Notes under the pieces: generated by a model
The model's input: the letters and a program-made list of their open reading frames with translations, nothing else
Databases searched by the model: none
Told to the model about the DNA's origin: nothing
Assembly: GCF_000014865.1 (NCBI RefSeq)
Contig: NC_008576.1
Location: 2,633,501 to 2,697,500 of the forward strand
Source of the DNA: Magnetococcus marinus MC-1
GTDB lineage: Bacteria > Pseudomonadota > Magnetococcia > Magnetococcales > Magnetococcaceae
Direction: 5' to 3'
Length of the DNA stretch: 64,000 bases
In this document: piece by piece, positions 18,065 through 26,071 of the stretch
Numbering within the stretch: position 1 is the first letter of the stretch
Layout: each line of letters starts with the position of its first letter
Made by a program: the position numbers and the translations under genes

Positions 18065-19822
18065 ATGGTTATGACGAATCCGTACTTGGAATCGGTTACC
18101 CAATGGGAGTTTGATGAGTGCTCCTTTGAAGAGGGTACCGACAAGATTGTTGCTTATGGTGAGGCCAGCGGTTACTGCCCCACTTATCAGGAGCGTGTAC
18201 CGCCTTGTACCAGTGCATGTCCCGCAGGTGAGGATATTCGTGGGTATAACAACATTGTGCGCGGTGTTTGGGGTTCTGACGATCCCTACGCCACTGCGTT
18301 TCAGCGTTTAACCCGCAAAAATCCTTTTCCTGCTGTCATGGGCCGTGTTTGCCCTGCCCCGTGTCAGGGTGGGTGCAACCGTCAGTACCGTGATGAGACC
18401 ATTGGCATTAATGCTATCGAGCATGCCATTGGTCAGTATGCCATCGAAAAAGGGCTGAAGTTTGACAAGCCTGAAGTCGCCTCTACCGGCAAGCATATTG
18501 CGGTGGTGGGTGGTGGTGTTGGGGGTCTTTCCAACGCTTACCAAATGGTGATGCGTGGGCATAAGGTCACGCTGTTTGATCGTGACGAGAAGCTGGGCGG
18601 TATGCTCCGCTATGGTATTCTTGGTTATCGTGTCTCCCGTGCTGTAATCGATGCGGAAGTTCAGCGTATTTTGGACTTGGGTGTAGAGGTCAAATCCGGT
18701 GTGACCATCGGTAAAGACATCACCCTTGAGCAGCTGAGCAAAGATTATGATGCGGTGTTTTTGGCTGTGGGTGCACAAAAGGGGCGTACCATTCCCCTGC
18801 CCGGCAGCGAAGGCAAAGCTCTTGTGAAGTCTGCCATTGATTTCCTGCGTGATTTTGAAATCAATGGTGGGATTGAAGCGGGCGGTGCGGACAAGGTTAA
18901 GGTTGGTAAAAACGTTGTGGTCATTGGTGACGGCGACGTGGCCATGGATGCATGCCGTTTGGCCCTGCGTCTTGGTTCCAAAGCCACCTTACTTTCCGGC
19001 GTAGCCCGGGAAGAGATGAACTGCTCGGCTTTTGAGTATGACGAAGCTTTGGCAGAAGGGACCGACATGAAAATGTGTACCGGTTCCTTGGAGATCACGG
19101 GTGAAGGTGACACGATCACGGGCATTAAAGTGATCGAGATGGCGCGTAAAGAGAAGGGTGAAGATGGTTGGAACCATGCTGTTCCCTTTATGCGTTATAA
19201 GCAAAAAGCCGGTTCTGAGGCGACGGTAGCCTGTGACATGGTGGTTTGGGCTGTGGGTCAAACCACCGACATGGCCGGTTTTGAGTCTTGCACCAACGGT
19301 ACCCCTTTCTTACAAGTTGACCATAACTTCCAAGTGAAGGGTATGGACAATGTGTTTGGTGGTGGTGACGCTGTGCAGATTCATCTGCTAACCACCGCGA
19401 TTGGTCATGGTCGTAAGGCCGCCGAAGCGATGGACACCTTCCTTAAGGGTGGCAAGCTGCCTTCCAAGGCGGCACGCGAGGATGTGGTTAAGTTCGATAA
19501 ATTGAAGTCTGATTTTTTTGTCGAAAAAGCACAAGCCAAGCGCAAGATTGTTCACCCTGCCAACGTGGTTGGCAATTGGGAAGAGACTTTGCAACAACTT
19601 TCTGCTCAATCCACCAAGGAAGAGGCCGATCGTTGCATGAGCTGTGGTATGTGCTTTGAGTGTAACCAGTGCATGCTCTTCTGCCCCCAGGATGCCATTA
19701 CCAAGTTTAAGGGTAATGCTGAGGGTGAGGTGATGTTCACCTACTACGAGCGTTGTGTTGGTTGTCATATCTGTTCGGAAGTCTGCCCCACCGGTTACAT
19801 TGACATGGGTATGGGCAATTAA
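18065..19822 (+). CDS. dsrL: DsrL-type iron-sulfur flavoprotein, NAD(P)H:DsrAB oxidoreductase
   Basis: GltD-like flavoprotein of 585 residues. In phototrophic sulfur oxidisers DsrL passes electrons from DsrAB to NAD+. N-terminal Fe-S cysteines occur around residues 38-52 and in VCPAPCQGGCNR near residue 95. The FAD site is VVGGGVGGLS near residue 148. The second nucleotide site is VVVIGDGDVAMDA near 290, where GltD proteins usually have GGGNTAMD. The arginine pair that often follows in NADPH-binding relatives is replaced by LLSG, so NADH preference is plausible. Two C-terminal [4Fe-4S] motifs follow (CMSCGMCFECNQCMLFCP and CVGCHICSEVCP). AAGGAGG at 18051-18057 is 7 bases before the ATG. No rubredoxin-like tail is seen. 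Confidence 0.9.
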   Translation: MVMTNPYLESVTQWEFDECSFEEGTDKIVAYGEASGYCPTYQERVPPCTSACPAGEDIRGYNNIVRGVWGSDDPYATAFQRLTRKNPFPAVMGRVCPAPCQGGCNRQYRDETIGINAIEHAIGQYAIEKGLKFDKPEVASTGKHIAVVGGGVGGLSNAYQMVMRGHKVTLFDRDEKLGGMLRYGILGYRVSRAVIDAEVQRILDLGVEVKSGVTIGKDITLEQLSKDYDAVFLAVGAQKGRTIPLPGSEGKALVKSAIDFLRDFEINGGIEAGGADKVKVGKNVVVIGDGDVAMDACRLALRLGSKATLLSGVAREEMNCSAFEYDEALAEGTDMKMCTGSLEITGEGDTITGIKVIEMARKEKGEDGWNHAVPFMRYKQKAGSEATVACDMVVWAVGQTTDMAGFESCTNGTPFLQVDHNFQVKGMDNVFGGGDAVQIHLLTTAIGHGRKAAEAMDTFLKGGKLPSKAAREDVVKFDKLKSDFFVEKAQAKRKIVHPANVVGNWEETLQQLSAQSTKEEADRCMSCGMCFECNQCMLFCPQDAITKFKGNAEGEVMFTYYERCVGCHICSEVCPTGYIDMGMGN

Positions 19823-19828
19823 TGGTTC

Positions 19829-19856
19829 AAGGGGGTGGAGCATGCTCCACCCCCTT
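19829..19856 (+). terminator. 28-base perfect palindrome after dsrL
   Basis: A perfectly self-complementary sequence centred on GAGCATGCTC with G-rich and C-rich arms, 7 bases after the dsrL stop. It can fold into a 12-13 base-pair stem and probably ends or protects the dsrABL transcript. There is no T run after it, so it may work as a bidirectional or Rho-assisted end, or as an mRNA-stabilising hairpin. Confidence 0.7.
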
Positions 19857-19901
19857 GTCCACTATGAAGATTTTCGATCTGCTGGCACGATGTGAGGGAA
19901 C

Positions 19902-20357
19902 ATGTCCATAACCATTAGTTTGCATCTACTGGCTGCAATCATCTGGGTTGGGGGCATGTTTTTTGCGCATAATTTCTTACGCCCCGCTACTTTAGCGCTT
20001 GCTCCCGAGCAGCGTATTTTATTGTGGTCTGGGGTTTTTAGCCGATTTTTTCTATGGGTATGGATCAGTGTGGTTATGCTCCCTGTAACCGGATACTGGG
20101 CTATCTTCATGGAAATGGGTGGCATGAAAGCTGTGGGATACCACATTCATTTTATGCAAGCCATCGGCTTGGTAATGATTGGACTGTTCGCATACATGTA
20201 TCTGTTTCCATACCGCGCCTTTCGCCGCATGGCCAAAGAGCTGTTAATTCCGGAAGCGGCTATGTATATGGTTAAGATACGTTTGATCGTTACCATCAAT
20301 CTGGGTCTGGGGCTTGTCGCATCGGTGTTAGGTGGGGCGGGACGTTATTGGTTTTAA
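19902..20357 (+). CDS. Small CopD-like four-helix membrane protein
   Basis: A 151-residue inner-membrane protein with about four hydrophobic helices, rich in Trp, Phe and Met. It has histidines in SLHLLAAIIWVGGMFFAHNF at the start and YHIHFMQ near residue 86. The HLLAAIIWVGGMFF opening resembles CopD-family and related membrane proteins that can bind haem or copper. The position 79 bases behind dsrL suggests a link to sulfur or electron metabolism, but the hairpin between them may separate the transcripts. No function can be assigned. A weak terminator follows at 20387. Confidence 0.75.
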   Translation: MSITISLHLLAAIIWVGGMFFAHNFLRPATLALAPEQRILLWSGVFSRFFLWVWISVVMLPVTGYWAIFMEMGGMKAVGYHIHFMQAIGLVMIGLFAYMYLFPYRAFRRMAKELLIPEAAMYMVKIRLIVTINLGLGLVASVLGGAGRYWF

Positions 20358-20386
20358 CGCTCTTTTCATCCTGTTATAAAAGATTG

Positions 20387-20416
20387 ACCGAGGGTTGTGG
20401 ATAATACTCGGTTTTT
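20387..20416 (+). terminator. Probable terminator after the CopD-like gene
   Basis: ACCGAG (20387-20392) pairs with CTCGGT (20407-20412) across a 14-base loop, and T residues follow. The stem is short, so this is moderate evidence. The remaining 260 bases to the next gene hold nothing I recognise. Confidence 0.6.
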
Positions 20417-20676
20417 AGCAGGATTGGACCACCGCATGGAGCATGGACGATAAGGGGTGCAAACCCACTGTTGGGTAGAGTCTTAACCATTGTGCCATTG
20501 GCGACCATGGTTGATTTATCGTTACGCCACCAGAGACAGTTACAATGGCCATTGACCCTAAACTGGATTAATGCCTAGCTTTGATTCAGCGGTTAGTGGT
20601 TTTTTCCAGCTCAGACAATCCGGCCATTATGGCTTTTACGGCACAAGCCGTTGGATCGTACCTAGAGGAAATTGAT

Positions 20677-21024
20677 ATGAGCAGCGAACTCAACCAGTTG
20701 TTGGATGGGGCTATTGCGACCTCCAAGCAGTGGGCTGAAAAAGGTTGGCCGATGACCTTTGGTCGTTATGAGGTCAACTCTGTTATCGAGGCACGAGCAC
20801 TGGCCGATACAGTAAATACACGTATTGAAGCCAATGCTTATTGGGAAGATGTGGCTGAAGTAGGTGAAGAGACCGCTGAGCATGGCGAGGTTGCTAAAAA
20901 GGCTTTGGCCGAAGGTAACGCCATGAAAGCCAAGCAGCATATTTTCAGCGCCTTTTTTGAAGAGCGTAAGATCAACGATGCGGCTCCGACCTGGGGTCCA
21001 GTGTTTGCCGCCGTTGATAAGTAA
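20677..21024 (+). CDS. Unrecognised 115-residue soluble protein next to dsr genes
   Basis: Small acidic, mainly helical protein starting MSSELNQLLDG, with FGRYEVNSVIEARALADTV in the middle and ending in a WGPVF segment. It has no Cys and no signal peptide or membrane segment, so it should be cytoplasmic. I do not recognise the family. The frame extends upstream to 20581, but AGAGGA near 20664 sits about 7 bases before the ATG at 20677. It is bounded by a weak terminator before and a strong terminator after, so it is likely transcribed alone. Its codon bias resembles that of the dsr genes, hinting at good expression. A role tied to sulfur oxidation is only a guess from location. Confidence 0.75.
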   Translation: MSSELNQLLDGAIATSKQWAEKGWPMTFGRYEVNSVIEARALADTVNTRIEANAYWEDVAEVGEETAEHGEVAKKALAEGNAMKAKQHIFSAFFEERKINDAAPTWGPVFAAVDK

Positions 21025-21051
21025 ATCCTGTGTTTTTTACACTGGTGGATA

Positions 21052-21079
21052 AGAGCTCCCATTTGGGGGCTCTTTTTTT
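21052..21079 (+). terminator. Rho-independent terminator after the 115-residue protein gene
   Basis: AGAGCTCCC pairs with GGGGGCTCT (one T-G pair) across a short ATTT loop, followed by a run of at least six T. Confidence 0.92.
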
Positions 21080-21176
21080 CTCTGCGAAGGTCGGCCAAGC
21101 AACCGATTAAGCTGCAACCATTGGGTTGTTGCGCGGTCAGAGTATTCAATGAACAACTCTTTTTAAGGGTGACACC

Positions 21177-21548
21177 ATGCACAGCTTACGTAACAAGCGC
21201 TGTTTACCTTGCGAAGGCGGCGTTCCAAAGCTCTCTTTGGAAGCGGCTAAGGCGCAGATTCAGCACTTGAGTGATGGTTGGCAGTTAAACAAAGATGGAA
21301 CAGAAATCGTGGGCAGTTTCAGCTTTAACGACTTTCATGAAAGCATGGGGTTTGCCAATGCGGTGGCCTTTGTGGCCAACACCGAAGGGCACCATCCTGT
21401 ATTGAGCGTCGCTTGGGCAAGCTGCGAAGTTCGCTACTGGACCCATGCCATTCATGGCTTATCGGAGAATGATTTTATCTGTGCTGCCAAAATTGATGCG
21501 CTGTATGAGCAATACGAAGCACCACCGCCTGTCTGTGCGATTGCCTAA
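21177..21548 (+). CDS. phhB: Pterin-4a-carbinolamine dehydratase
   Basis: Small enzyme (123 residues) that dehydrates 4a-hydroxytetrahydrobiopterin, recycling the cofactor of aromatic amino acid hydroxylases. Some relatives in bacteria lacking such hydroxylases are tied to molybdopterin metabolism. The catalytic signature EGHHPVLSVAWASCEVRYWTH and the following GLSENDFICAAKID match the family. A CxxC-like CLPC occurs near the N-terminus. No phenylalanine hydroxylase gene is present in the window. The final codons are followed by decayed copies of the same 3' sequence. Confidence 0.93.
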   Translation: MHSLRNKRCLPCEGGVPKLSLEAAKAQIQHLSDGWQLNKDGTEIVGSFSFNDFHESMGFANAVAFVANTEGHHPVLSVAWASCEVRYWTHAIHGLSENDFICAAKIDALYEQYEAPPPVCAIA

Positions 21549-21914
21549 AGATTGTGGCAGGTGATTGCTGGGCTATGCCGACACAACAACCTCTTGGCCC
21601 TTGCATGCGCTGTGCAAAAGCGTGGGTCTTGCGAATCTAATGGCGTTGGGGATCGGCTGTTTGGTGTTGAGCGTGGTTTGGGCGATACGAAGCGCTTGCC
21701 GCCTATCTGTCTGTGCGATTGCCTAAAGATAGGGAGAGTTGGTGATGGGCGACGTTCTGAGTTGAACGTGGTTTGGGTAAATTGTGACGTTCGCTACCGG
21801 GCTTATGCCATTCATGGTTTATGGAAGAGCATGATTTATGGGTGCCGCCGAGGTGTGTGCGCTGTCTGCGCTCTCTACGAAACGCCACCGCCTGTTTTTG
21901 TTTTTACGGCCTAA
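21549..21914 (+). pseudogene. Degenerate tandem copies of the phhB 3' end
   Basis: Two decayed partial duplicates lie behind phhB. Copy one (about 21640-21730) matches the LSVAW region, then skips to the final codons; TACGAAGC and the stretch around GTCTGTGCGATTGCCTAAAG recur at its end. Copy two (about 21759-21914) matches codons from LSVAWASCEVRY through YEAPPPV as LNVVWVNCDVRY, YAIHGLW and YETPPPV. A 120-codon frame happens to span both, but it lacks the conserved HHP and would not fold as a dehydratase, so I call it a pseudogene. Slipped or unequal recombination followed by drift is the likely origin. Confidence 0.75.
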
Positions 21915-21962
21915 AAATTGGGCGGCTGAATTATGATCTATACCTATGAAATTACAAGGATT

Positions 21963-21990
21963 CTAAAGCGATGTTAAAGCATCGCTTTAG
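21963..21990 (-). terminator. Hairpin overlapping the stop of the SPOR gene
   Basis: CTAAAGCGATG (21963-21973) pairs with CATCGCTTTAG (21980-21990) across a 6-base loop. The minus-strand gene's stop codon lies inside the stem. No T run follows in either direction, so terminator function is only probable. Confidence 0.55.
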
Positions 21991-24900
21991 GGTTGCACCA
22001 ATTTTAGGATGCGGGCTGGCCGCAGGTCAGTCTCTAGAAAGAGCGTTCGCCAAGCATTATTGAGCTGTTGTTTGGTGGTATACGGGCCGACCCGCAGGCG
22101 TTTATAGCGGGTGTTGTCATGGCTGATGGTATGCACATAATAGCGAAGCCGGGCCTCTTTGACCTGCTGTAGGTTCTCTTCATACCACTGCATGTTACTA
22201 TAGGATCCCAGATCAATGACGTAGACATTATTATAATTTTTGCTTTGCACTTCATCGGGTTGTGGAAGCGCAGGTACGGTTACTGGGTTTTGTGTGGGTT
22301 CAACCTGTTTGGGGGGTGTGGAGGTTGCGGGGCTTGATGCGGCAGGTGGAATGGGTTGTTTGTCTTCTGTAGCGGGTTGTGCAGGGATGCTTTTGGGCTC
22401 AAGCACGGGTTGGGGTAGATCAAGCACCGGCGCGTTAAGAATAACCTGTTTTAGCCGCTCGTTTTCCGTGGCGGTCTCTGTGGTGATTTCTGTGGCTGTT
22501 GGCACTGGCTCGGTAGGGCTGCTAGCCGTTTGCTCAGAGCGCGCGGCTTGGTTGGTTAAAGGAGCTCCGCTCTGTTGCTGCATCGCAGGTTGGGGAGCGT
22601 AAAGTTCCTCTCCGTTAGCTCTATCGCTTAGCGCCTGAGGGCTTGCGGGCTCAAGCAGAGCCTGTTTTTCACCCGATCCCCCCATATAAACCTCAGCTAT
22701 GGTTTTCTGCTTAGGGGGCACCATCCCTTTCTCAAGCTTACTTTCTGGGGGTAGCGCACCCGCAGAGCCAGCCTTCTCAGCAGCAGCCTGTTCGGCGGCG
22801 GCTTGTTCGGCGGCGGCCTTCTCAGCAGCAGCCTGTTCGGCGGCGGCCTTCTCAGCGGCGGCCTTCTCAGCGGCGGCCTTCTCAGCGGCGGCCTGTTCGG
22901 CGGCAGCCTGTTCGGCGGCAGCCTGTTCGGCGGCAGCCTGTTCGGCGGCAGCCTGTTCGGCGGCGGCTTGTTCGGCAGCGGCCTGTTCGGCGGCGGCTTG
23001 TTCGGCAGCGGCCTGTTCGGCGGCGGCTTGTTCGGCGGCAGCCTGTTCGGCAGCGGCCTGCTCGGCGGCAGCCTGTTCGGCGGCAGCCTGTTCGGCAGCG
23101 GCCTGCTCGGCGGCAGCCTTCTCGGCGGCAGCCTTCTCGGCGGCAGCCTTCTCAGCAGCAGCCTTCTCAGCGGCGGCCTGTTCGGCGGCAGCCTGTTCGG
23201 CGGCAGCTTGTTCGGCGGCGGCTTGTTCGGCGGCGGCTTGTTCGGCGGCAGCTTGTTCGGCGGCTACTTGTTCGGCAGCGGCCTGTTCGGCGGCAGCCTG
23301 TTCGGCGGCAGCTTGTTCGGCGGCGGCTTGTTCGGCGGCGGCTTGTTCGGCGGCAGCTTGTTCGGCGGCTACTTGTTCGGCAGCGGCCTGCTCGGCGGCA
23401 GCCTGCTCGGCGGCGGCCTTCTCAGCAGCGGCCTTCTCAGCAGCGGCCTGTTCGGCAGCGGCCTTTTCGGCAGCAGCCTGTTCGGCGGCGGCCTTTTCGG
23501 CAGCAGCCTGTTCGGCGGCGGCTTGTTCGGCGGCGGCCTTCTCAGCAGCAGCCTGTTCGGCGGCGGCCTGCTCAGCGGCGGCTTGTTCAGCAGCAGCCTT
23601 TTCGGCAGCAGCCTGTTCGGCGGCGGCCTTCTCAGCAGCAGCCTGTTCGGCGGCGGCCTGTTCGGCGGCGGCTTGTTCAGCAGCAGCCTTTTCGGCAGCA
23701 GCCTGCTCGGCGGCGGCTTGTTCGGCGGCGGCCTTCTCAGCGGCGGCCTTCTCAGCAGCAGCCTTTTCGGCAGCAGCCTTTTCAGCAGCAGCCTTTTCAG
23801 CGGCAGCCTGTTCGGCGGCGGCCTGTTCAGCGGCGGCCTGTTCGGCGGCAGCCTGTTCGGCGGCGGCCTTTTCGGCAGCAGCCTGTTCGGCGGCGGCCTT
23901 TTCGGCAGCAGCCTGTTCGGCGGCGGCCTTTTCGGCAGCAGCCTTTTCGGCAGCGGCCTGCTCGGCAGCGGCCTTCTCAGCAGCGGCCTGTTCGGCGGCG
24001 GCCTTCTCAGCAGCGGCCTGTTCGGCAGCGGCCTGCTCGGCGGCGGCCTGTTCGGCAGCGGCCTGTTCGGCAGCGGCCTGTTCGGCGGCGGCCTGCTCGG
24101 CGGCGGCCTGTTCGGCGGCGGCCTGTTCGGCGGCGGCTTGTTCGGCAGCAGCCTGTTCGGCGACAGCCTGTTCGGCGGCGGCCTGTTCGGCGGCGACCTT
24201 CTCGGCGGCGGCCTGTTCGGCGGCGACCTTCTCGGCGACGGCCTGTTCGGCGGCGGCCTGTTCGGCGGCAGCCTGTTCGGCGGCAGCCTGTTCGGCGGCA
24301 GCCTGTTCGGCGGCGGCCTTCACCGCTGCTGCCGGTTGTTCAGTGGTGGGTTGTTGGGCTAACTGACTCTCTACCAACACGAGTTGTTGTCTGGCTGCTG
24401 CCCCATAGCGCCCCCCTGTTGAATCTTTTGCTGCCACGACATAGTTCTGCTTTGCCGCCGCCCAATCCCCCTTTATCTGGGCAACCACCGCGACATGATA
24501 AGCAGCCTGCGCACGATGACCCTGCACCTCTTGCAGCAACTTGGCTGCCTCCAACTTGCCTAGGTGAAAATCCATAATTTTTTGCTGCCATGGCGTGCGC
24601 TGTTGGGCGGCTTGATCCCCTTTAAAAAGGGCTGCTGCGTCCCCCTTCTGCATGCCAAGCTGAGCAAGATGTAACCAGAGCAAACCCTCACTCCGGCGGT
24701 AACGAGTGACTTGATCCACGTAGCGCTGTAGCTGCTCGGCACCCTCTTGCCACGCGCCTTGCATCACCGCCAATTGACCAAGCCCTAAACGGGCCTTATG
24801 GGTCAGGGGCCATAATTTGAGCGCCTCAATAAAATCTTTGCGCGCCTCTTCAAAAAGATTTTCGTCCAGGTTAAGCTCGCCACGGTTACTCAAGACCACC

Positions 24901-25133
24901 GCCTGACCAACCTTATCCAGTTGCCCCAGCGACAAAGCCCTATTAAAAAGCTCCAATGCCTGCTCTTGCTCGCCCTTACTGCTGGCTAAAACGCCTTTTT
25001 CTGCCAAACTCAGGGCATCCTCGGCCATAGCTGAAGATTGCCCCATAAATAGGCCCATAACCATAACCGCAACGCTCATCAGCTGTCGCTGCACCGCTAC
25101 CCGGTCACACATTTTACGCTCACCCCATGCCAT
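21987..25133 (-). CDS. Periplasmic TPR / (AAAEQ/K)n helix / SPOR-like protein
   Basis: A protein of about 1,048 residues. The order is a signal peptide (cleavage near SSAMA-ED), a TPR-like region of about 230 residues (ELFNRALSLGQLDKV, EEARKDFIEALKLWP), about 520 residues of pentapeptides AAAEQ or AAAEK, a Pro/Gln/Thr-rich linker, and a C-terminal SPOR-like domain (VIDLGSYSNMQWYEENLQQV to the end). SPOR domains bind denuded peptidoglycan at division sites. The Ala/Glu/Lys helix recalls the TolA spacer and could span the periplasm. The start at 25133 is chosen because AGAGGGGG precedes it closely on the minus strand. The propeller gene lies upstream with a 38-base gap, so the two may share a transcript. 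Confidence 0.85.
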   Translation of the reverse strand: MAWGERKMCDRVAVQRQLMSVAVMVMGLFMGQSSAMAEDALSLAEKGVLASSKGEQEQALELFNRALSLGQLDKVGQAVVLSNRGELNLDENLFEEARKDFIEALKLWPLTHKARLGLGQLAVMQGAWQEGAEQLQRYVDQVTRYRRSEGLLWLHLAQLGMQKGDAAALFKGDQAAQQRTPWQQKIMDFHLGKLEAAKLLQEVQGHRAQAAYHVAVVAQIKGDWAAAKQNYVVAAKDSTGGRYGAAARQQLVLVESQLAQQPTTEQPAAAVKAAAEQAAAEQAAAEQAAAEQAAAEQAVAEKVAAEQAAAEKVAAEQAAAEQAVAEQAAAEQAAAEQAAAEQAAAEQAAAEQAAAEQAAAEQAAAEQAAAEQAAAEKAAAEQAAAEKAAAEQAAAEKAAAEKAAAEQAAAEKAAAEQAAAEKAAAEQAAAEQAAAEQAAAEQAAAEKAAAEKAAAEKAAAEKAAAEKAAAEQAAAEQAAAEKAAAEQAAAEQAAAEQAAAEKAAAEQAAAEKAAAEQAAAEQAAAEQAAAEKAAAEQAAAEQAAAEKAAAEQAAAEKAAAEQAAAEKAAAEKAAAEQAAAEQAAAEQVAAEQAAAEQAAAEQAAAEQAAAEQAAAEQAAAEQVAAEQAAAEQAAAEQAAAEQAAAEQAAAEQAAAEKAAAEKAAAEKAAAEKAAAEQAAAEQAAAEQAAAEQAAAEQAAAEQAAAEQAAAEQAAAEQAAAEQAAAEQAAAEQAAAEQAAAEQAAAEQAAAEKAAAEKAAAEKAAAEQAAAEKAAAEQAAAEQAAAEKAGSAGALPPESKLEKGMVPPKQKTIAEVYMGGSGEKQALLEPASPQALSDRANGEELYAPQPAMQQQSGAPLTNQAARSEQTASSPTEPVPTATEITTETATENERLKQVILNAPVLDLPQPVLEPKSIPAQPATEDKQPIPPAASSPATSTPPKQVEPTQNPVTVPALPQPDEVQSKNYNNVYVIDLGSYSNMQWYEENLQQVKEARLRYYVHTISHDNTRYKRLRVGPYTTKQQLNNAWRTLFLETDLRPARILKLVQP
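22771..24333 (-). repeat. 15-bp minisatellite, about 104 units, inside the SPOR gene
   Basis: Tandem 15-base units encode AAAEQ or AAAEK, with rare AVAEQ, VAAEQ and VAAEK variants. Codons for Ala alternate between GCC, GCT and GCA, so units are similar but not identical. Blocks of several units recur, for example around 23197-23280 and 23310-23390, indicating repeated block duplication. Because every frame lacks stops, long opposite-strand frames appear here; they are not genes. Confidence 0.97.
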
Positions 25134-25171
25134 GTTTGCCCCCTCTTCACCCACCCCAAAATGGATTATTC

Positions 25172-26071
25172 TTACCCTAGCTCAAGCGCCCATGGCTGCA
25201 TCGCTACCCCACCAATCCGCCAACGCAGCAATGCGGCACCGTCCCCCTCTACCGACAGTTGCATAACCCGCCCCTGCTCAGCCACTGACACAGAACGCAC
25301 CCTCTTTCCATACAGGGGGGGCGTCGGCACAGCCATAAACTCATCCAGCAACCGGTGCCCTACCAGCGGCCTGTCTATATTGTCTACAGCTAGCCATAGG
25401 ATATGCCCATCCCAAACACCATCCGAAACACTACCATATTTCACCGGCAAACGGGCGATTTCTATCACAGCTCCACGGCTGCTCACAAAAAGCACACTAG
25501 GCGTTGCACTACCCAGCAAAACCACCCCATGCTGCCCCTGCCAAACCATAGGCTTTAACCAAGAGAAACAGGCTTTGGGTAAAGCGACATAACATGTGGC
25601 TTTACCCTCAACAAGCTGCCCAGCCCCCCGCAGGGTTGGCTCCGACCAAACCCCTAACCTATGGCCAACAGGATCATACAACCACAGGTTAGCCCCCCCA
25701 TCCACGCTCACACATTGCCATGGCATGGAAAGTCTCATCGTGGCAACCTGATTCTCCACCAAGTCCAACCGCCGTAAGCGCTTTTGCTCTTTTCCATCCA
25801 CAACCCATAAAAAATCCCCCCCCAAACCTATAGAGGTGGGGGTGTCAAAACAGGCTTGCCCTGCTGCATCGCCATCCCGAGAACCAGGCTCTGTTTGACC
25901 AAAGCGCGCCAGCACACCCAGTTTTTCATCCACCAAAATGAGCTGGTGTTGGCGATCCAAACAGCAAAACCAGCGCGCACAGCCCCCAGTGGGACATGGG
26001 TAGGCGATCATGGCACAGGGTGTGGTCAAAACAGTCGAAAGATTGGACACATCCAGCACCTTAATGCACAA
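25172..26071 (-). CDS. Hypothetical beta-propeller-like protein
   Basis: A 299-residue protein without a clear signal peptide. It has repeated short strands with Trp/Gly patterns such as GGDFLWVVDGKEQKRLRRLDL, GGANLWLYDPVGHRLGVW and DGHILWLAVDNIDRPLVGHRL, spaced like the blades of an NHL or PQQ-type propeller. I cannot name a family. It is Cys-rich at the N-terminus (CAMIAYPC and CARWFCC). It lies directly upstream of the TPR-SPOR gene on the same strand, so the two may work together, perhaps at the cell envelope. The start at 26071 is the longest option and is not well supported by a ribosome site. Confidence 0.65.
   Translation of the reverse strand: MCIKVLDVSNLSTVLTTPCAMIAYPCPTGGCARWFCCLDRQHQLILVDEKLGVLARFGQTEPGSRDGDAAGQACFDTPTSIGLGGDFLWVVDGKEQKRLRRLDLVENQVATMRLSMPWQCVSVDGGANLWLYDPVGHRLGVWSEPTLRGAGQLVEGKATCYVALPKACFSWLKPMVWQGQHGVVLLGSATPSVLFVSSRGAVIEIARLPVKYGSVSDGVWDGHILWLAVDNIDRPLVGHRLLDEFMAVPTPPLYGKRVRSVSVAEQGRVMQLSVEGDGAALLRWRIGGVAMQPWALELG

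Noticed and set aside
21552-21914. 120-codon frame after phhB
   Set aside because: Composed of decayed phhB fragments and lacks the catalytic motif; called a pseudogene.
22699-24366. Long plus-strand frame rich in Ala, Cys and Ser
   Set aside because: It is the complement of the 15-bp repeat; all frames lack stops there. The minus-strand gene has a signal peptide, TPR and SPOR-like ends.
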